Below, in pieces: positions 35,485 to 44,108 of a stretch of DNA of 52,682 bases. The stretch is from an uncultured Bacilli bacterium (lineage in GTDB: Bacteria; Bacillota_I; Bacilli_A; RF39; UBA660). Under the pieces are notes generated by a model, which searched no databases, was not told the origin of the DNA, and was given only the letters and a program-made list of their open reading frames with translations. The stretch's first letter is position 1, and every line of letters starts with the position of its first letter. Both the position numbers and the translations under genes were made by a program. The stretch lies in the NCBI GenBank assembly GCA_944359085.1, contig CALVSQ010000004.1:1-52682 (forward strand), in the 5' to 3' direction.

Positions 35485-36483
35485 ATGCCAAGTAAATATC
35501 AATTTGGAGAAATGATTATAAAGTTAGAGGAATTAGTTGATTTGTATAAAAATACAGATTATCGGTATAATGTTAATAAATTATATCTATCAGATGGGAA
35601 TGTTTTAAATTTTAGTTTTGCTAAAGAGAATATACCACATCTATTAGGAATAAATATAGTAAATTTACGAACAAGTAAAGTTTTAACTGCGACAACACCA
35701 TTTGAAATGTTAGAAGAATTAATATCAAGGTATAACGCAATTTATGATAAAATGGTAAGAGGAGAATTGAATTATCGTGATATTTTTTCACCATTTATTG
35801 AAGATAAGATAAAGTCATTTGAAAAAGCTTTAACATTTAAACTGGAAGATATATTTTTTGCTTGTAATTATTCTAAAGAACGATCTTATGTTAATGGTAT
35901 GGAATATAACTTTGGTTGTCAATATTATGTTTGCTTAAAAGGAGAAAATGATGATTTAATCTTTTTAGGATTAAATAAAAAAGAATATGAACGTTGTTAT
36001 TCTCCATCATCTTTACTTGGATGTTTTGATAAGCAAAAAGGTTCAAAAATGATAGAGGATATGATTACTAATCAGCAAATAATGCTAGTTAATTGTGTTG
36101 AAATTGTAAACTTAAAAAAAACTAATTATTTGGATAATAAAATAAAATTACAATTAGCTAAAGTATTGATTAATTTATCTAATAGATATGGAAGTAGTTT
36201 AATAATTACTAAAGATTATATTTTTGCTTTAAGTAAATTGATTACTGCATATGAAAAAGAAAATAAAATGAAAAATTTTATTTTAGATTTTATCTCTGCA
36301 ATTTCTAAAGGTAAGAAATTAAAAACAGATACTACTTTTGATAGTGATATTAAAGATTTAACAAAACTTTATAATGATGAATTGCAAAGAAGAAGACAAA
36401 GTGATTTAGAAGAATTAAGAAATTTGAGAAAAGAAGTAATAGAGTTAAAAATGCAATTAGAAAAAGTAAAAGTTAAAAAATGA
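35485..36483 (+). CDS. Hypothetical protein, possibly PBECR4-like
   Basis: 332 residues, soluble, with a C-terminal Arg/Lys/Glu-rich coiled coil (about 290-332). The N-terminal half has YRYNVNKLYLSDGNVLNFSF and NIPHLLGIN, followed by FEMLEELISRY. This pattern recalls the PBECR4 group of barnase/EndoU/RelE-like predicted nucleases, but I cannot confirm it. The middle has GCQYYVCLKGENDDLIFLGL. The ATG at 35485 is chosen because a CAGGGGG ribosome site precedes it. It lies alone between a metal transporter and the T-box-serS unit with its own promoter. No toxin-antitoxin partner is evident. Confidence 0.45.
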   Translation: MPSKYQFGEMIIKLEELVDLYKNTDYRYNVNKLYLSDGNVLNFSFAKENIPHLLGINIVNLRTSKVLTATTPFEMLEELISRYNAIYDKMVRGELNYRDIFSPFIEDKIKSFEKALTFKLEDIFFACNYSKERSYVNGMEYNFGCQYYVCLKGENDDLIFLGLNKKEYERCYSPSSLLGCFDKQKGSKMIEDMITNQQIMLVNCVEIVNLKKTNYLDNKIKLQLAKVLINLSNRYGSSLIITKDYIFALSKLITAYEKENKMKNFILDFISAISKGKKLKTDTTFDSDIKDLTKLYNDELQRRRQSDLEELRNLRKEVIELKMQLEKVKVKK

Positions 36484-36486
36484 TTG

Positions 36487-36515
36487 TTGACAATACAAAT
36501 TTAAAATGATAAAAT
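36487..36515 (+). promoter_or_regulatory. Promoter of the serS T-box transcript
   Basis: TTGACA (36487-36492), 17-bp spacer ending TGA, TAAAAT (36510-36515). Confidence 0.8.
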
Positions 36516-36521
36516 ACAATC

Positions 36522-36716
36522 AAACGAAAAAGGAACTAAGTAATAAATATATTATTTAATAGAAAGTTAGTGGTTGATGGAAACTAATAATAATTATTTG
36601 TGAAATCTACTCCTTTAGTGAAATGTAAACATTTCCGGGTAAAACCGTTATCTCTTAATTAAGACTATTTTAGGATGGCACCGTATTTTGTATACTCCTA
36701 ATAAGATAGTCTTTTT
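36522..36716 (+). promoter_or_regulatory. T-box riboswitch controlling serS
   Basis: A leader of about 195 nt. The T-box sequence ATGGCACCGT (TGGCACC at 36676-36682) lies in the loop of the terminator AAGACTAT (36661-36668)/ATAGTCTT (36706-36713), which is followed by T. Stem I occupies roughly 36530-36625. A plausible specifier is TCT (Ser) at 36606-36608 in the context GAAATCTAC. Uncharged tRNA-Ser would stabilise the antiterminator and allow serS transcription. Confidence 0.85.
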
Positions 36717-36738
36717 ATTTTTAGAAAGGAAAGATATT

Positions 36739-38016
36739 ATGATCGATATTAAATTAATAAGAGAAAATAGTGAATTAGTAAAAGAAAATATTAAGAAAAA
36801 ATTTCAAGATAAGAAATTAGGTGTTGTTGATGAAGTAATTGAACTTGATAAACAATTTAGAGAATGTAAATTAAAAGGTGACAATTTAAGAGCTTTAAAA
36901 AACAAAAAAAGTTCTGAAATTGGTATTTTAATGAAAGATGGCAAAAAAGAAGAAGCTAATAAAATTAAAGAAGAAATTAGTAGTTATGCTAATCTTATGA
37001 AAGAATTAGAAGAAAAGGAAATTGTTTTAGAACAACAAATTAAAGAAAAAATGATGGTTATTCCAAATATTATTGATGATTCTGTTCCTGTTGGTAAAGA
37101 CGATAGTGAAAATGTTGAAATTGAAAAATTTGGTGAACCAGTAGTTCCTGATTATGAAATACCATATCATGCTGATATAATGAAAAATTGTTTAGATAAA
37201 GAATCTGCAGGCAGAACTAGTGGTAATGGATTTTATTATTTAATAGGTGATATAGCTCGTCTTCATTCTGCTATGTTATCTTATGCTAGAGATTTTATGA
37301 TTGATAAAGGATTTACTTATTGTATTCCACCTTTTATGATTAGAAGTGATGTTGTTAATGGTGTTATGTCATTTGAAGAAATGGATGCTATGATGTACAA
37401 AATAGAAAATGAAGATTTATATCTAATTGGTACTTCAGAACATTCTATGATAGGCAGATTTAAAAATCAAATTGTTAAAGAAAATGAATTACCTATTACA
37501 TTAACAAGTTATTCACCATGTTTTAGAAAAGAAGTAGGAGCTCATGGTATTGAAGAAAGAGGAGTATATCGTGTTCATCAATTTGAAAAACAAGAAATGG
37601 TAGTTTTATGTAAACCAGAAGATTCTATGGACTGGTATAATAAAATGTGGTCTTATACAGTTGAATTCTTTAGATCATTAGATGTTCCAGTTAGAACTTT
37701 AGAATGTTGTTCAGGTGATTTAGCAGATTTAAAAGTTAAATCATGTGATGTTGAAGCATGGAGTCCAAGACAAAAAAAATATTTTGAAGTTGGATCTTGT
37801 TCTACTTTAGGTGATGCTCAAGCAAGAAGATTAGGTATTAGAACCAAAAATGATAAAGAAACATATTATTTACATACTTTAAATAATACAGTTCTTGCTA
37901 CACCACGTGGATTAATAGCTGTATTAGAAAATAATTATCAAGAAGATGGTAGTATAAAAATACCTAAGGCTTTACAACCTTATATGGGTGGAAAAGAAAA
38001 AATTAACATTAGTTAA
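36739..38016 (+). CDS. serS: Serine-tRNA ligase
   Basis: A 425-residue class II synthetase. The N-terminal tRNA-binding coiled coil (about 25-110) has RALKNKKSSEIG. The catalytic domain has GTSEHSMIGRF, motif 2 CFRKEVGAHG with VHQFEKQE, the Ser-binding CSGDLADLK, and motif 3 NNTVLATPRGLIAVLEN. Length is typical. The ATG at 36739 (MIDIKLIREN) matches the family N-terminus and has AGAAAGGAAAG before it; upstream in-frame sequence is the T-box terminator. It is controlled by the T-box leader. Confidence 0.98.
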   Translation: MIDIKLIRENSELVKENIKKKFQDKKLGVVDEVIELDKQFRECKLKGDNLRALKNKKSSEIGILMKDGKKEEANKIKEEISSYANLMKELEEKEIVLEQQIKEKMMVIPNIIDDSVPVGKDDSENVEIEKFGEPVVPDYEIPYHADIMKNCLDKESAGRTSGNGFYYLIGDIARLHSAMLSYARDFMIDKGFTYCIPPFMIRSDVVNGVMSFEEMDAMMYKIENEDLYLIGTSEHSMIGRFKNQIVKENELPITLTSYSPCFRKEVGAHGIEERGVYRVHQFEKQEMVVLCKPEDSMDWYNKMWSYTVEFFRSLDVPVRTLECCSGDLADLKVKSCDVEAWSPRQKKYFEVGSCSTLGDAQARRLGIRTKNDKETYYLHTLNNTVLATPRGLIAVLENNYQEDGSIKIPKALQPYMGGKEKINIS

Positions 38017-38058
38017 TTTTTTCTAATTGCATAATATAAATTAGAAAAAGGTGATTGT

Positions 38059-38751
38059 ATGAAAATAGGAGTGTTTGATTCTGGGGTTGGAGGATTAACA
38101 GTTTTAAAAGAATTACTTAAATATAAAAATGAATATTATTATTTTGGTGATAATATAAACATTCCTTATGGAACTAAAACGAAATATGAATTACAAATAT
38201 TAGCGTCCAAAATAGTTGAATTTTTAATATCAAAAGATGTAGATATGATTATAATAGCATGTGGTACAGTAAGTTCTAATGTTTATGAATATTTAAAAAA
38301 TAAATATGATATTCCAATATATGATATTATTGGCCCAACCTTAAACTATTTAAAAGATAAAACATATTATACATTTGCAACTCCAATGACATGCAAAAGT
38401 AAAATATTTAATAATGCTATTGAATGCTCTTTACTAGTACCATCAATTGAAAATAGTGAAGATGTAATACCTGCTTTAAAAGAATATTTAGATAAAATTC
38501 CATTAAATTCAAATTTAGTTTTAGGTTGTACTCATTATCCTATTTTAACTAATGAAATATTAACTTTAAGACCAGATTTAAATTTAATTAATATGGGAAA
38601 AGTTTTATTTGATTCTCTTGATTTAGAATCAAATAAATTAAAAGTAAGATTATATTTTAGTAAAGTAGATCATAATTTAATTAATAACATAGAAAAGATA
38701 ATTGATGTTGATTATCAATTGGAGGAATTATGCCTGAATTACCAGAAGTAG
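38059..38751 (+). CDS. murI: Glutamate racemase
   Basis: 230 residues. It makes D-glutamate for peptidoglycan. The N-terminal IGVFDSGVGGLTVL gives the catalytic-site Asp7/Ser8, PYGTKT follows, and the two catalytic cysteines are in ACGTVSSN (Cys 68) and LGCTHYP (Cys 157). The first motif is usually ACNT; here Gly replaces the Asn that helps bind substrate. The protein is shorter than B. subtilis RacE (about 270). AAAGGTGATT precedes the ATG. Its 3' end overlaps mutM by 22 bases. Confidence 0.88.
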   Translation: MKIGVFDSGVGGLTVLKELLKYKNEYYYFGDNINIPYGTKTKYELQILASKIVEFLISKDVDMIIIACGTVSSNVYEYLKNKYDIPIYDIIGPTLNYLKDKTYYTFATPMTCKSKIFNNAIECSLLVPSIENSEDVIPALKEYLDKIPLNSNLVLGCTHYPILTNEILTLRPDLNLINMGKVLFDSLDLESNKLKVRLYFSKVDHNLINNIEKIIDVDYQLEELCLNYQK

Positions 38752-39542
38752 AAACAGTAAAAGAAGTTTTAAAAAAACAAATATTAAATCAAAAAATATT
38801 AGATGTTATAGTTAATTATCCTAAAATGATTGAACAAATTAACGTAGATGATTTTATTAATAAACTTAAAAATCAAACAATAATTGATATTAAAAGAAGA
38901 GGTAAGTGGTTATTGTTTGAATTAAATGATTATTATTTGTTAAGTCATTTAAGGATGGAAGGTAAATATTATATCAAAAATTTTAATGATGAAGTTACTA
39001 AACATCAACATGTTATATTTAGATTCAAAGATTTTGAATTAAGATATAATGATACTCGTAAATTTGGTAGAATGTATTTGTTAGATAAAAATAATATTTA
39101 TAATACTAAACCTTTAAATGAATTAGGTTATGAACCATGGGATGATAAATTAGATATAGAATATTTAAAAACAAAATACAAAAATAAAAGATTACCAATT
39201 AAAACGGTATTGTTAGACCAATCTATAATAGTAGGGATTGGCAATATTTATGATGATGAAATATTATTTTTAAGTAAGATTAATCCATATAAAAAAGCAA
39301 GTGAATTAACTGACATAGAATTAAATAATATTATTAATAATACTAAAATAGTATTGGAAAAAGCTATAAAATTAGGTGGCACAACTATTAAAACTTATAC
39401 CTCTAGTGAAGGGGTACATGGTAGATTTCAAAATGAATTGTTAGTACATACTAAAGTAGAATGCCCTACATGCCATAAAAAATTGAAAGTTGAAAAAATA
39501 AATGGAAGAAGTACATATTATTGTGAAGAATGTCAAAAATAA
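38730..39542 (+). CDS. mutM: Formamidopyrimidine-DNA glycosylase (Fpg)
   Basis: 270 residues. It removes 8-oxoguanine and other oxidised purines. It starts PELPEVETV with the catalytic Pro2 and Glu3. It has KRRGKW (Lys 59), SHLRMEGKY, NIYDDEILF after GIGN (helix-two-turn-helix) and a C-terminal zinc finger with CPTC and CEEC. All catalytic residues are present. The ATG is within the 3' end of murI, with GGAGGA ahead, so the two are translationally coupled. Confidence 0.96.
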   Translation: MPELPEVETVKEVLKKQILNQKILDVIVNYPKMIEQINVDDFINKLKNQTIIDIKRRGKWLLFELNDYYLLSHLRMEGKYYIKNFNDEVTKHQHVIFRFKDFELRYNDTRKFGRMYLLDKNNIYNTKPLNELGYEPWDDKLDIEYLKTKYKNKRLPIKTVLLDQSIIVGIGNIYDDEILFLSKINPYKKASELTDIELNNIINNTKIVLEKAIKLGGTTIKTYTSSEGVHGRFQNELLVHTKVECPTCHKKLKVEKINGRSTYYCEECQK

Positions 39543-39577
39543 AAGCAATTACTTATAATTTAAGAATTGCTTTTTTT
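39541..39577 (+). terminator. Bidirectional terminator between mutM and rnj
   Basis: AAAAGCAATT (39541-39550) pairs with AATTGCTTTT (39565-39574), then TTT. The A-run at the left serves as T-tract for the minus strand. Confidence 0.85.
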
Positions 39578-41209
39578 AATTTCCATAATTACTGGTAAAA
39601 TAATAGGATTTCTTCCTGTTTTGTCAAAAATATAATTTGATAATTCAGAAATAATAGTAGATTTTAATTCTGAAACATTTTTGTTTTGAATAATATTTTT
39701 GGTTTTATTTTCTAAATCATGTAATAATTCCATATTATCGTTAACTAATACAAATCCACGAGTTGTAATGTTAGGGTTTACAATTAATTTGTTGTTTTTA
39801 ATTGGTAAAGTAACAATTACAATACCATCTTGACTCATTGCTTTTCTTTCTTTCATTACAATATTATTCATATTACCAATTTTATTACCATCTACATATG
39901 AATTGCCTGTGTCAATTTTTTCACCTAAACTAATTTTACCATTTTTCATGTTTAATACATCACCATTACTTAAAATAAATGTATTTTGTTTAGGTATATC
40001 ACACATGATACCAATATCAGCATGTTTTTTTAACATTCGATATTCACCATGAATAGGCATAAGGTATCTTGGCTTAATTAATCTAATCATAAGTTTTAAT
40101 TCTTCTTCATTAGCATGTCCAGAAGTATGAACATCAGATAATGATGTATTAGTATATACTTTAACCCCTTTTAAGTATAATTTATTAATAGTTCTTGATA
40201 TACTCACGGCATTACCAGGAATAGCTGAGGAAGAAAATACTACAGTATCATTTCCTTTTAATTTAATTTGTTTATGATTACCATTAGCTATTCTACTTAA
40301 AGCTGCTAGTGGTTCACCTTGAGATCCAGTACATAATAAACAAACTTTATGATCAGGCATACTATTTGCTTCTTCTGGTGTAATAAATATTTCTTTATTT
40401 TTTATATATCCACCTTCGATAGAAATTTCAATGTTATTGTTCATACTTCTACCAAAAACAGCAATTTTACGATTATTTCTTTTGCAAGTATCAACTATAT
40501 GTTTTAAACGATATATATTAGAAGCAAAAGTAGCTATAATTATTCTTCCATTATGTTTTTTAAATATATCTGATAAAGCTTCATCTACTTTAGATTCACT
40601 AATAGAAAATCCTGTGTTTAATGCGTTTGTACTTTCACTTAGTAATAATGTAACTCCTTTTTTGCCTATTTCAGCCATTTTATGAATATTTGCCATAGGC
40701 CCAATTGGAGTTAAATCAAATTTAAAATCTCCAGTTTCAACTATAGTACCATTTGGAGTATGAATGCATATTCCGTGACTATCAGGAATTGAGTGAGTTG
40801 TCATAAAGAACTCTACCATCATATGTTTGAATTTTATTTTAGATTTTTCATTATAAACAAATAAATTTTTATATTGAATATTTCTTTCTTCTAATTTTTT
40901 TCTAATTAGTCCTATTGCTTGATTAGGTGCATATATAAATGGTACATTTACATTTTGTAATAAAAACGGAATAGCACCTATATGATCTTCATGACCGTGA
41001 GTTATAAATAAAGCTTTAATTTTTCTTTCATTTTTCTTTAAAAAAGTAAAATCAGGAATAATATAATCTACACCTACAACGTCATCAGGAAATGTGACTC
41101 CGGCATCTATTATAATTATCTCGTTTTCATGCATAACACAATACATGTTTTTACCAACTTCACCTAATCCACCTAAAGCAAATATTTTAGTAACATTTTC
41201 TTTAAACAT
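39560..41209 (-). CDS. rnj: Ribonuclease J
   Basis: A 549-residue metallo-beta-lactamase/beta-CASP ribonuclease with endo- and 5'-3' exonuclease activity for mRNA decay and rRNA maturation. The N-terminus has FALGGLGEVGKNMY, the zinc motif HGHEDH (71-76) and SIPDSHG. The beta-CASP domain has GRSMNNNIEIS and LCTGSQGEP. SDVHTSGHAN and MPIHGEYRML follow, then the C-terminal domain. Only one copy lies in this window; most Bacilli have J1 and J2. AAAGGAGG precedes the ATG, with a consensus promoter upstream. Confidence 0.97.
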   Translation of the reverse strand: MFKENVTKIFALGGLGEVGKNMYCVMHENEIIIIDAGVTFPDDVVGVDYIIPDFTFLKKNERKIKALFITHGHEDHIGAIPFLLQNVNVPFIYAPNQAIGLIRKKLEERNIQYKNLFVYNEKSKIKFKHMMVEFFMTTHSIPDSHGICIHTPNGTIVETGDFKFDLTPIGPMANIHKMAEIGKKGVTLLLSESTNALNTGFSISESKVDEALSDIFKKHNGRIIIATFASNIYRLKHIVDTCKRNNRKIAVFGRSMNNNIEISIEGGYIKNKEIFITPEEANSMPDHKVCLLCTGSQGEPLAALSRIANGNHKQIKLKGNDTVVFSSSAIPGNAVSISRTINKLYLKGVKVYTNTSLSDVHTSGHANEEELKLMIRLIKPRYLMPIHGEYRMLKKHADIGIMCDIPKQNTFILSNGDVLNMKNGKISLGEKIDTGNSYVDGNKIGNMNNIVMKERKAMSQDGIVIVTLPIKNNKLIVNPNITTRGFVLVNDNMELLHDLENKTKNIIQNKNVSELKSTIISELSNYIFDKTGRNPIILPVIMEIKKSNS

Positions 41210-41242
41210 TTTTTCCTCCTTTCTTTAAAATTTGACTTTATA

Positions 41243-41271
41243 ATTATACATTTTTTATTTGAATTTGTCAA
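41243..41271 (-). promoter_or_regulatory. Consensus promoter of rnj
   Basis: Minus strand TTGACA (41271-41266), 17-bp spacer, TATAAT (41248-41243). The leader is about 30 nt. Confidence 0.85.
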
Positions 41272-41326
41272 AAGATATTAAATTTATTGGATAAAGTAAG
41301 AAATATTTACTAGATTATTTAAGTAT

Positions 41327-41414
41327 ATAATGATAAATATGAATACAGGCTTATAAATTAACAGGTTTATCAATAAAAAAATAAAAGATATGTTGCTTTA
41401 AACTATCTTTTTTT
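41327..41414 (+). ncRNA. Possible short transcript between rnj and ffh
   Basis: A TATAAT at 41327-41332 (weak -35) is followed by a hairpin TGATAAA/TTTATCA (41332-41338 and 41366-41372) and an intrinsic terminator, with no open frame of note. As rnj points away, this terminator has no other transcript to end, which suggests a small RNA or a short leader. It does not contain the conserved GGAA/GGAAGC core of the SRP RNA. Confidence 0.3.
41383..41414 (+). terminator. Intrinsic terminator upstream of ffh
   Basis: AAAAGATA (41383-41390) pairs with TATCTTTT (41404-41411), followed by T to 41414. The loop and T-tract overlap the ffh promoter. Confidence 0.65.
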
Positions 41415-41422
41415 GATATAAT
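41393..41422 (+). promoter_or_regulatory. Extended -10 promoter of ffh
   Basis: TTGCTT (41393-41398), 18-bp spacer ending TGA, TATAAT (41417-41422). Confidence 0.6.
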
Positions 41423-41439
41423 TTTAAAAGGTGATATAA

Positions 41440-42744
41440 ATGTTTGAAAATTTAGGAGATAGATTAACTAGTGTTGTAAATAAAATAAAAGGTTATGGAA
41501 AAATAACTGAAGAAAATATTAGTGAAATTACAAGAGAATTAAGACTTGCTTTACTTGAAGCAGATGTTAATTATCAAGTTGTAAAAGAATTTATTAATAA
41601 TGTTAAAGAAAAAGCTTTAGGTGAAGAAGTATCTAACAGTTTAAAACCTAGTGAATTGTTTATTAAAATAGTAAAAGATGAATTAGTAGAATTATTAGGT
41701 GGAGAAAAAAAAGATTTGGTTACTAATAAAGATTTAAATATTTTAATGTTAGTTGGTTTGCAAGGTAGTGGTAAAACTACAACAATAGGTAAATTAAGTT
41801 TATTATTAAGAAAAAAATATAATAAAAAACCATTGTTAGTAGCATGTGATGTATATAGACCAGCAGCTATTGATCAATTAAAACAAATAGGTAAGGAATT
41901 AAATATTGAAGTTTATGAAGAAGGTAAAAAAGATCCTAGAGAAATAGTAACTAATGCTATTAAATATGCGAAAGAAAATAATTTTAATTATATTTTAATA
42001 GATACAGCTGGTAGATTACACATCGATGAAGAATTAATGAATGAATTAAATGATATTAAAGATATCGTAAATCCAGATGAAATATTATTAGTAGTAGATT
42101 CTATGACTGGACAGGATGCTATTAATGTTATAACAGGGTTTAATGATAAATTAGAGTTGACAGGAGCTATTTTGACTAAATTAGATGGTGATACTAAAGG
42201 TGGTGTTGCTTTATCTGTAAGACATTTAACTAATGTTCCAATTAAATTTGTTGGTGTTTCAGAAAAAATGGATGGATTAGAAGAATTTTATCCTGAAAGA
42301 ATGGCTACTCGTATTCTAGATATGGGCGACATAATGAGTATGATTGAAAAAGCTGAAGGTATTATGGATGATGAGGCAGTTGAATCAGCTAAAAAAATGC
42401 AAAAAGGTAATTTTGATTTAGAAGACTTCTTAGTTCAATTAAAACAAATAAAAAAACTAGGACCTTTAGAAAATATATTAAAAATGTTACCTGGTGCTAA
42501 AGAAATGGGATTAAATAAGATTCAAATTAATCCTAAAGATATGTTGCATATCGAAGCAATTATTTTATCAATGACACCTTATGAAAGAAAACATCCTGAA
42601 GTATTAAAAGCTAGTAGAAAACAAAGAATTGCTAAAGGTAGTGGTAGAAGCGTTGAAGAAGTAAATAGATTATTAAAACAATTTGAACAAATGAAATTAT
42701 TAATGAAACAATTTAAAAATGGTAATTTTAAATTACCATTTTAA
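41440..42744 (+). CDS. ffh: Signal recognition particle GTPase Ffh
   Basis: 434 residues. The N domain precedes a G domain with GLQGSGKTTTIGK, DVYRPAAIDQL, DTAGRLHID and TKLDGDTKGG. A Met-rich M domain (about 300-434) with GAKEMG, MTPYERKHP, ASRKQRIAKGSG and MKLLMKQF binds SRP RNA and signal peptides. It targets nascent membrane and secreted proteins with FtsY, which is not in the window. AAAGGTGATA precedes the ATG. Confidence 0.97.
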   Translation: MFENLGDRLTSVVNKIKGYGKITEENISEITRELRLALLEADVNYQVVKEFINNVKEKALGEEVSNSLKPSELFIKIVKDELVELLGGEKKDLVTNKDLNILMLVGLQGSGKTTTIGKLSLLLRKKYNKKPLLVACDVYRPAAIDQLKQIGKELNIEVYEEGKKDPREIVTNAIKYAKENNFNYILIDTAGRLHIDEELMNELNDIKDIVNPDEILLVVDSMTGQDAINVITGFNDKLELTGAILTKLDGDTKGGVALSVRHLTNVPIKFVGVSEKMDGLEEFYPERMATRILDMGDIMSMIEKAEGIMDDEAVESAKKMQKGNFDLEDFLVQLKQIKKLGPLENILKMLPGAKEMGLNKIQINPKDMLHIEAIILSMTPYERKHPEVLKASRKQRIAKGSGRSVEEVNRLLKQFEQMKLLMKQFKNGNFKLPF

Positions 42745-42747
42745 AAA

Positions 42748-42778
42748 AAATAGGCACTGAATTAATCAGTGTCTATTT
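42748..42778 (-). terminator. Bidirectional terminator between ffh and the anti-sigma gene
   Basis: AAATAGGCACTGA (42748-42760), ATTAA loop, TCAGTGTCTATTT (42766-42778), with one G-U pair. The minus strand has the better T-run (eight T), so it mainly ends the reverse-strand operon. Confidence 0.85.
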
Positions 42779-44108
42779 CATATTCAATAATTTCACCTGT
42801 AGTAGCATTAATTTCATAACTATATTCTTTATTATTAGCATCAAACTCAATTTCGTATTTATTATCATCTAATTCAATTTCATAATTAGTTATATTAGTA
42901 ACGTTAGCATGATCTAAAGCGATTTGCTTAGCTTCATCTTTACTAATTATAGGATTAGGTTCTTTATAGTTGCTATCAATAGAATATTTAATTATTTTAC
43001 CTGTAGTAGCATTAATTTCATAATCATATTCTTTATCATTTGCCTTAAACTCAATTTCATATTTGTTATTATCTAATTCAATTTCGTAATTAGTTATATT
43101 AGTAACATTAGCATGATTTAAAGCAATTTGCTTAGCTTCATCTTTAGTTATTTTATCAGTTGTTGTATTGTTTGAATTATTATTTGAATTGTTATTTGAT
43201 ACTTCATTATTATCAATTTCATATTCAATTATATCTCCAGTTAAAGCATTAATTTCATAATCATATTCTTTATTATTAGCTTTAAATTCGATTTCATAAA
43301 CCATAACATCATCAAAATCTAATTCAATTTTATAATTAGTTATATTAGTAACATTAGCGTGATTTAAAGCAATTTCTTTAGCTTTATCTTCACCAATATA
43401 AGCTTTTTGACTAGCACTACCAGTAGTATTTTCATTATCCTTTAAAATTAAATTTAATTCATTAATAGATAGATCAGCTAATTGATCAAAAGTTAATAAA
43501 TTGTTATTAGCCATTATTTGTTTAATTATTTTTACTTTACCTAAAGAAATATTATATTGGTTAGCTAAATCAGTTAATTCTTTTTCTTTGTTAACAGTTT
43601 GGCTAATAATTGAAATGTTTTCCATATTAATTTGATTTAAAATTTCTTGTCTTAAAGTTTCAGCTTTAGTATTATCATTGTTTTCAACTGATATTAAAAT
43701 TGAGTTAGCTAATTCAGTAATATATCCATTTTTAACCATAGATCCAATTAATGCGTTAACAGCTACATTAATATCACTACCTTTTAAATCCATATCACTA
43801 ATAATTTTTTCTCCATCTTCATTATTAGCAACAACTTCTAAAACTTTTTCTTTTTGATTGATTTTTAATTCAACGCTTGGATTAACATCGATTCCTACTT
43901 TTGAAGTAACTTTATAATTATTATTATAATATAATCCCCCTATAAACAATAAGCATATTACACAAAGTGTACTGATTGTTGCCAAAATAGGCAATTTTCT
44001 TTTCTTTTCCATATAAACATATCCTTTCTTTTCTAAATTATTTAAATCGAACTTAGGAAGTTTAATATTATTTAAATTTTTATTAATTCTTTTTTCAATA
44101 CTATTCAT
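42762..44108 (-). CDS. RsgI-like membrane anti-sigma factor with three PepSY domains
   Basis: 448 residues. There is a short cytoplasmic N-terminus (1-38) and one membrane helix (about 39-61). An extracellular domain follows with VGIDVNPSVELKINQ (71-85), the RsgI-type segment whose Asn-Pro bond (76-77) is self-cleaved in characterised RsgI proteins. Then come a helical region (to about 235) and three tandem PepSY repeats (237-299, 319-378, 387-446) with the unit HANVTNITNYEIELD...YEINATTG. The gene overlaps the ECF sigma gene by 8 bases. It is inferred to hold the sigma factor at the membrane until an envelope signal is sensed by the PepSY array. PepSY domains are often linked to peptidase control. 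Confidence 0.8.
   Translation of the reverse strand: MNSIEKRINKNLNNIKLPKFDLNNLEKKGYVYMEKKRKLPILATISTLCVICLLFIGGLYYNNNYKVTSKVGIDVNPSVELKINQKEKVLEVVANNEDGEKIISDMDLKGSDINVAVNALIGSMVKNGYITELANSILISVENNDNTKAETLRQEILNQINMENISIISQTVNKEKELTDLANQYNISLGKVKIIKQIMANNNLLTFDQLADLSINELNLILKDNENTTGSASQKAYIGEDKAKEIALNHANVTNITNYKIELDFDDVMVYEIEFKANNKEYDYEINALTGDIIEYEIDNNEVSNNNSNNNSNNTTTDKITKDEAKQIALNHANVTNITNYEIELDNNKYEIEFKANDKEYDYEINATTGKIIKYSIDSNYKEPNPIISKDEAKQIALDHANVTNITNYEIELDDNKYEIEFDANNKEYSYEINATTGEIIEYEIDTD
42771..43400 (-). repeat. Three tandem PepSY-encoding repeats
   Basis: Units of about 60 codons encode HANVTNITNYxIELD and YEINAxTGxII. Units 2 and 3 are nearly identical. Unit 1 has a 3-residue insertion (DFDDVMV for DNNK) and is followed by an Asn/Ser-rich spacer (301-316). 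Confidence 0.9.

Noticed and set aside
41273-41439. SRP RNA (ffs) gene next to ffh
   Set aside because: The conserved tetraloop and asymmetric-loop core sequence of SRP RNA is absent; only a small hairpin and a terminator are present.
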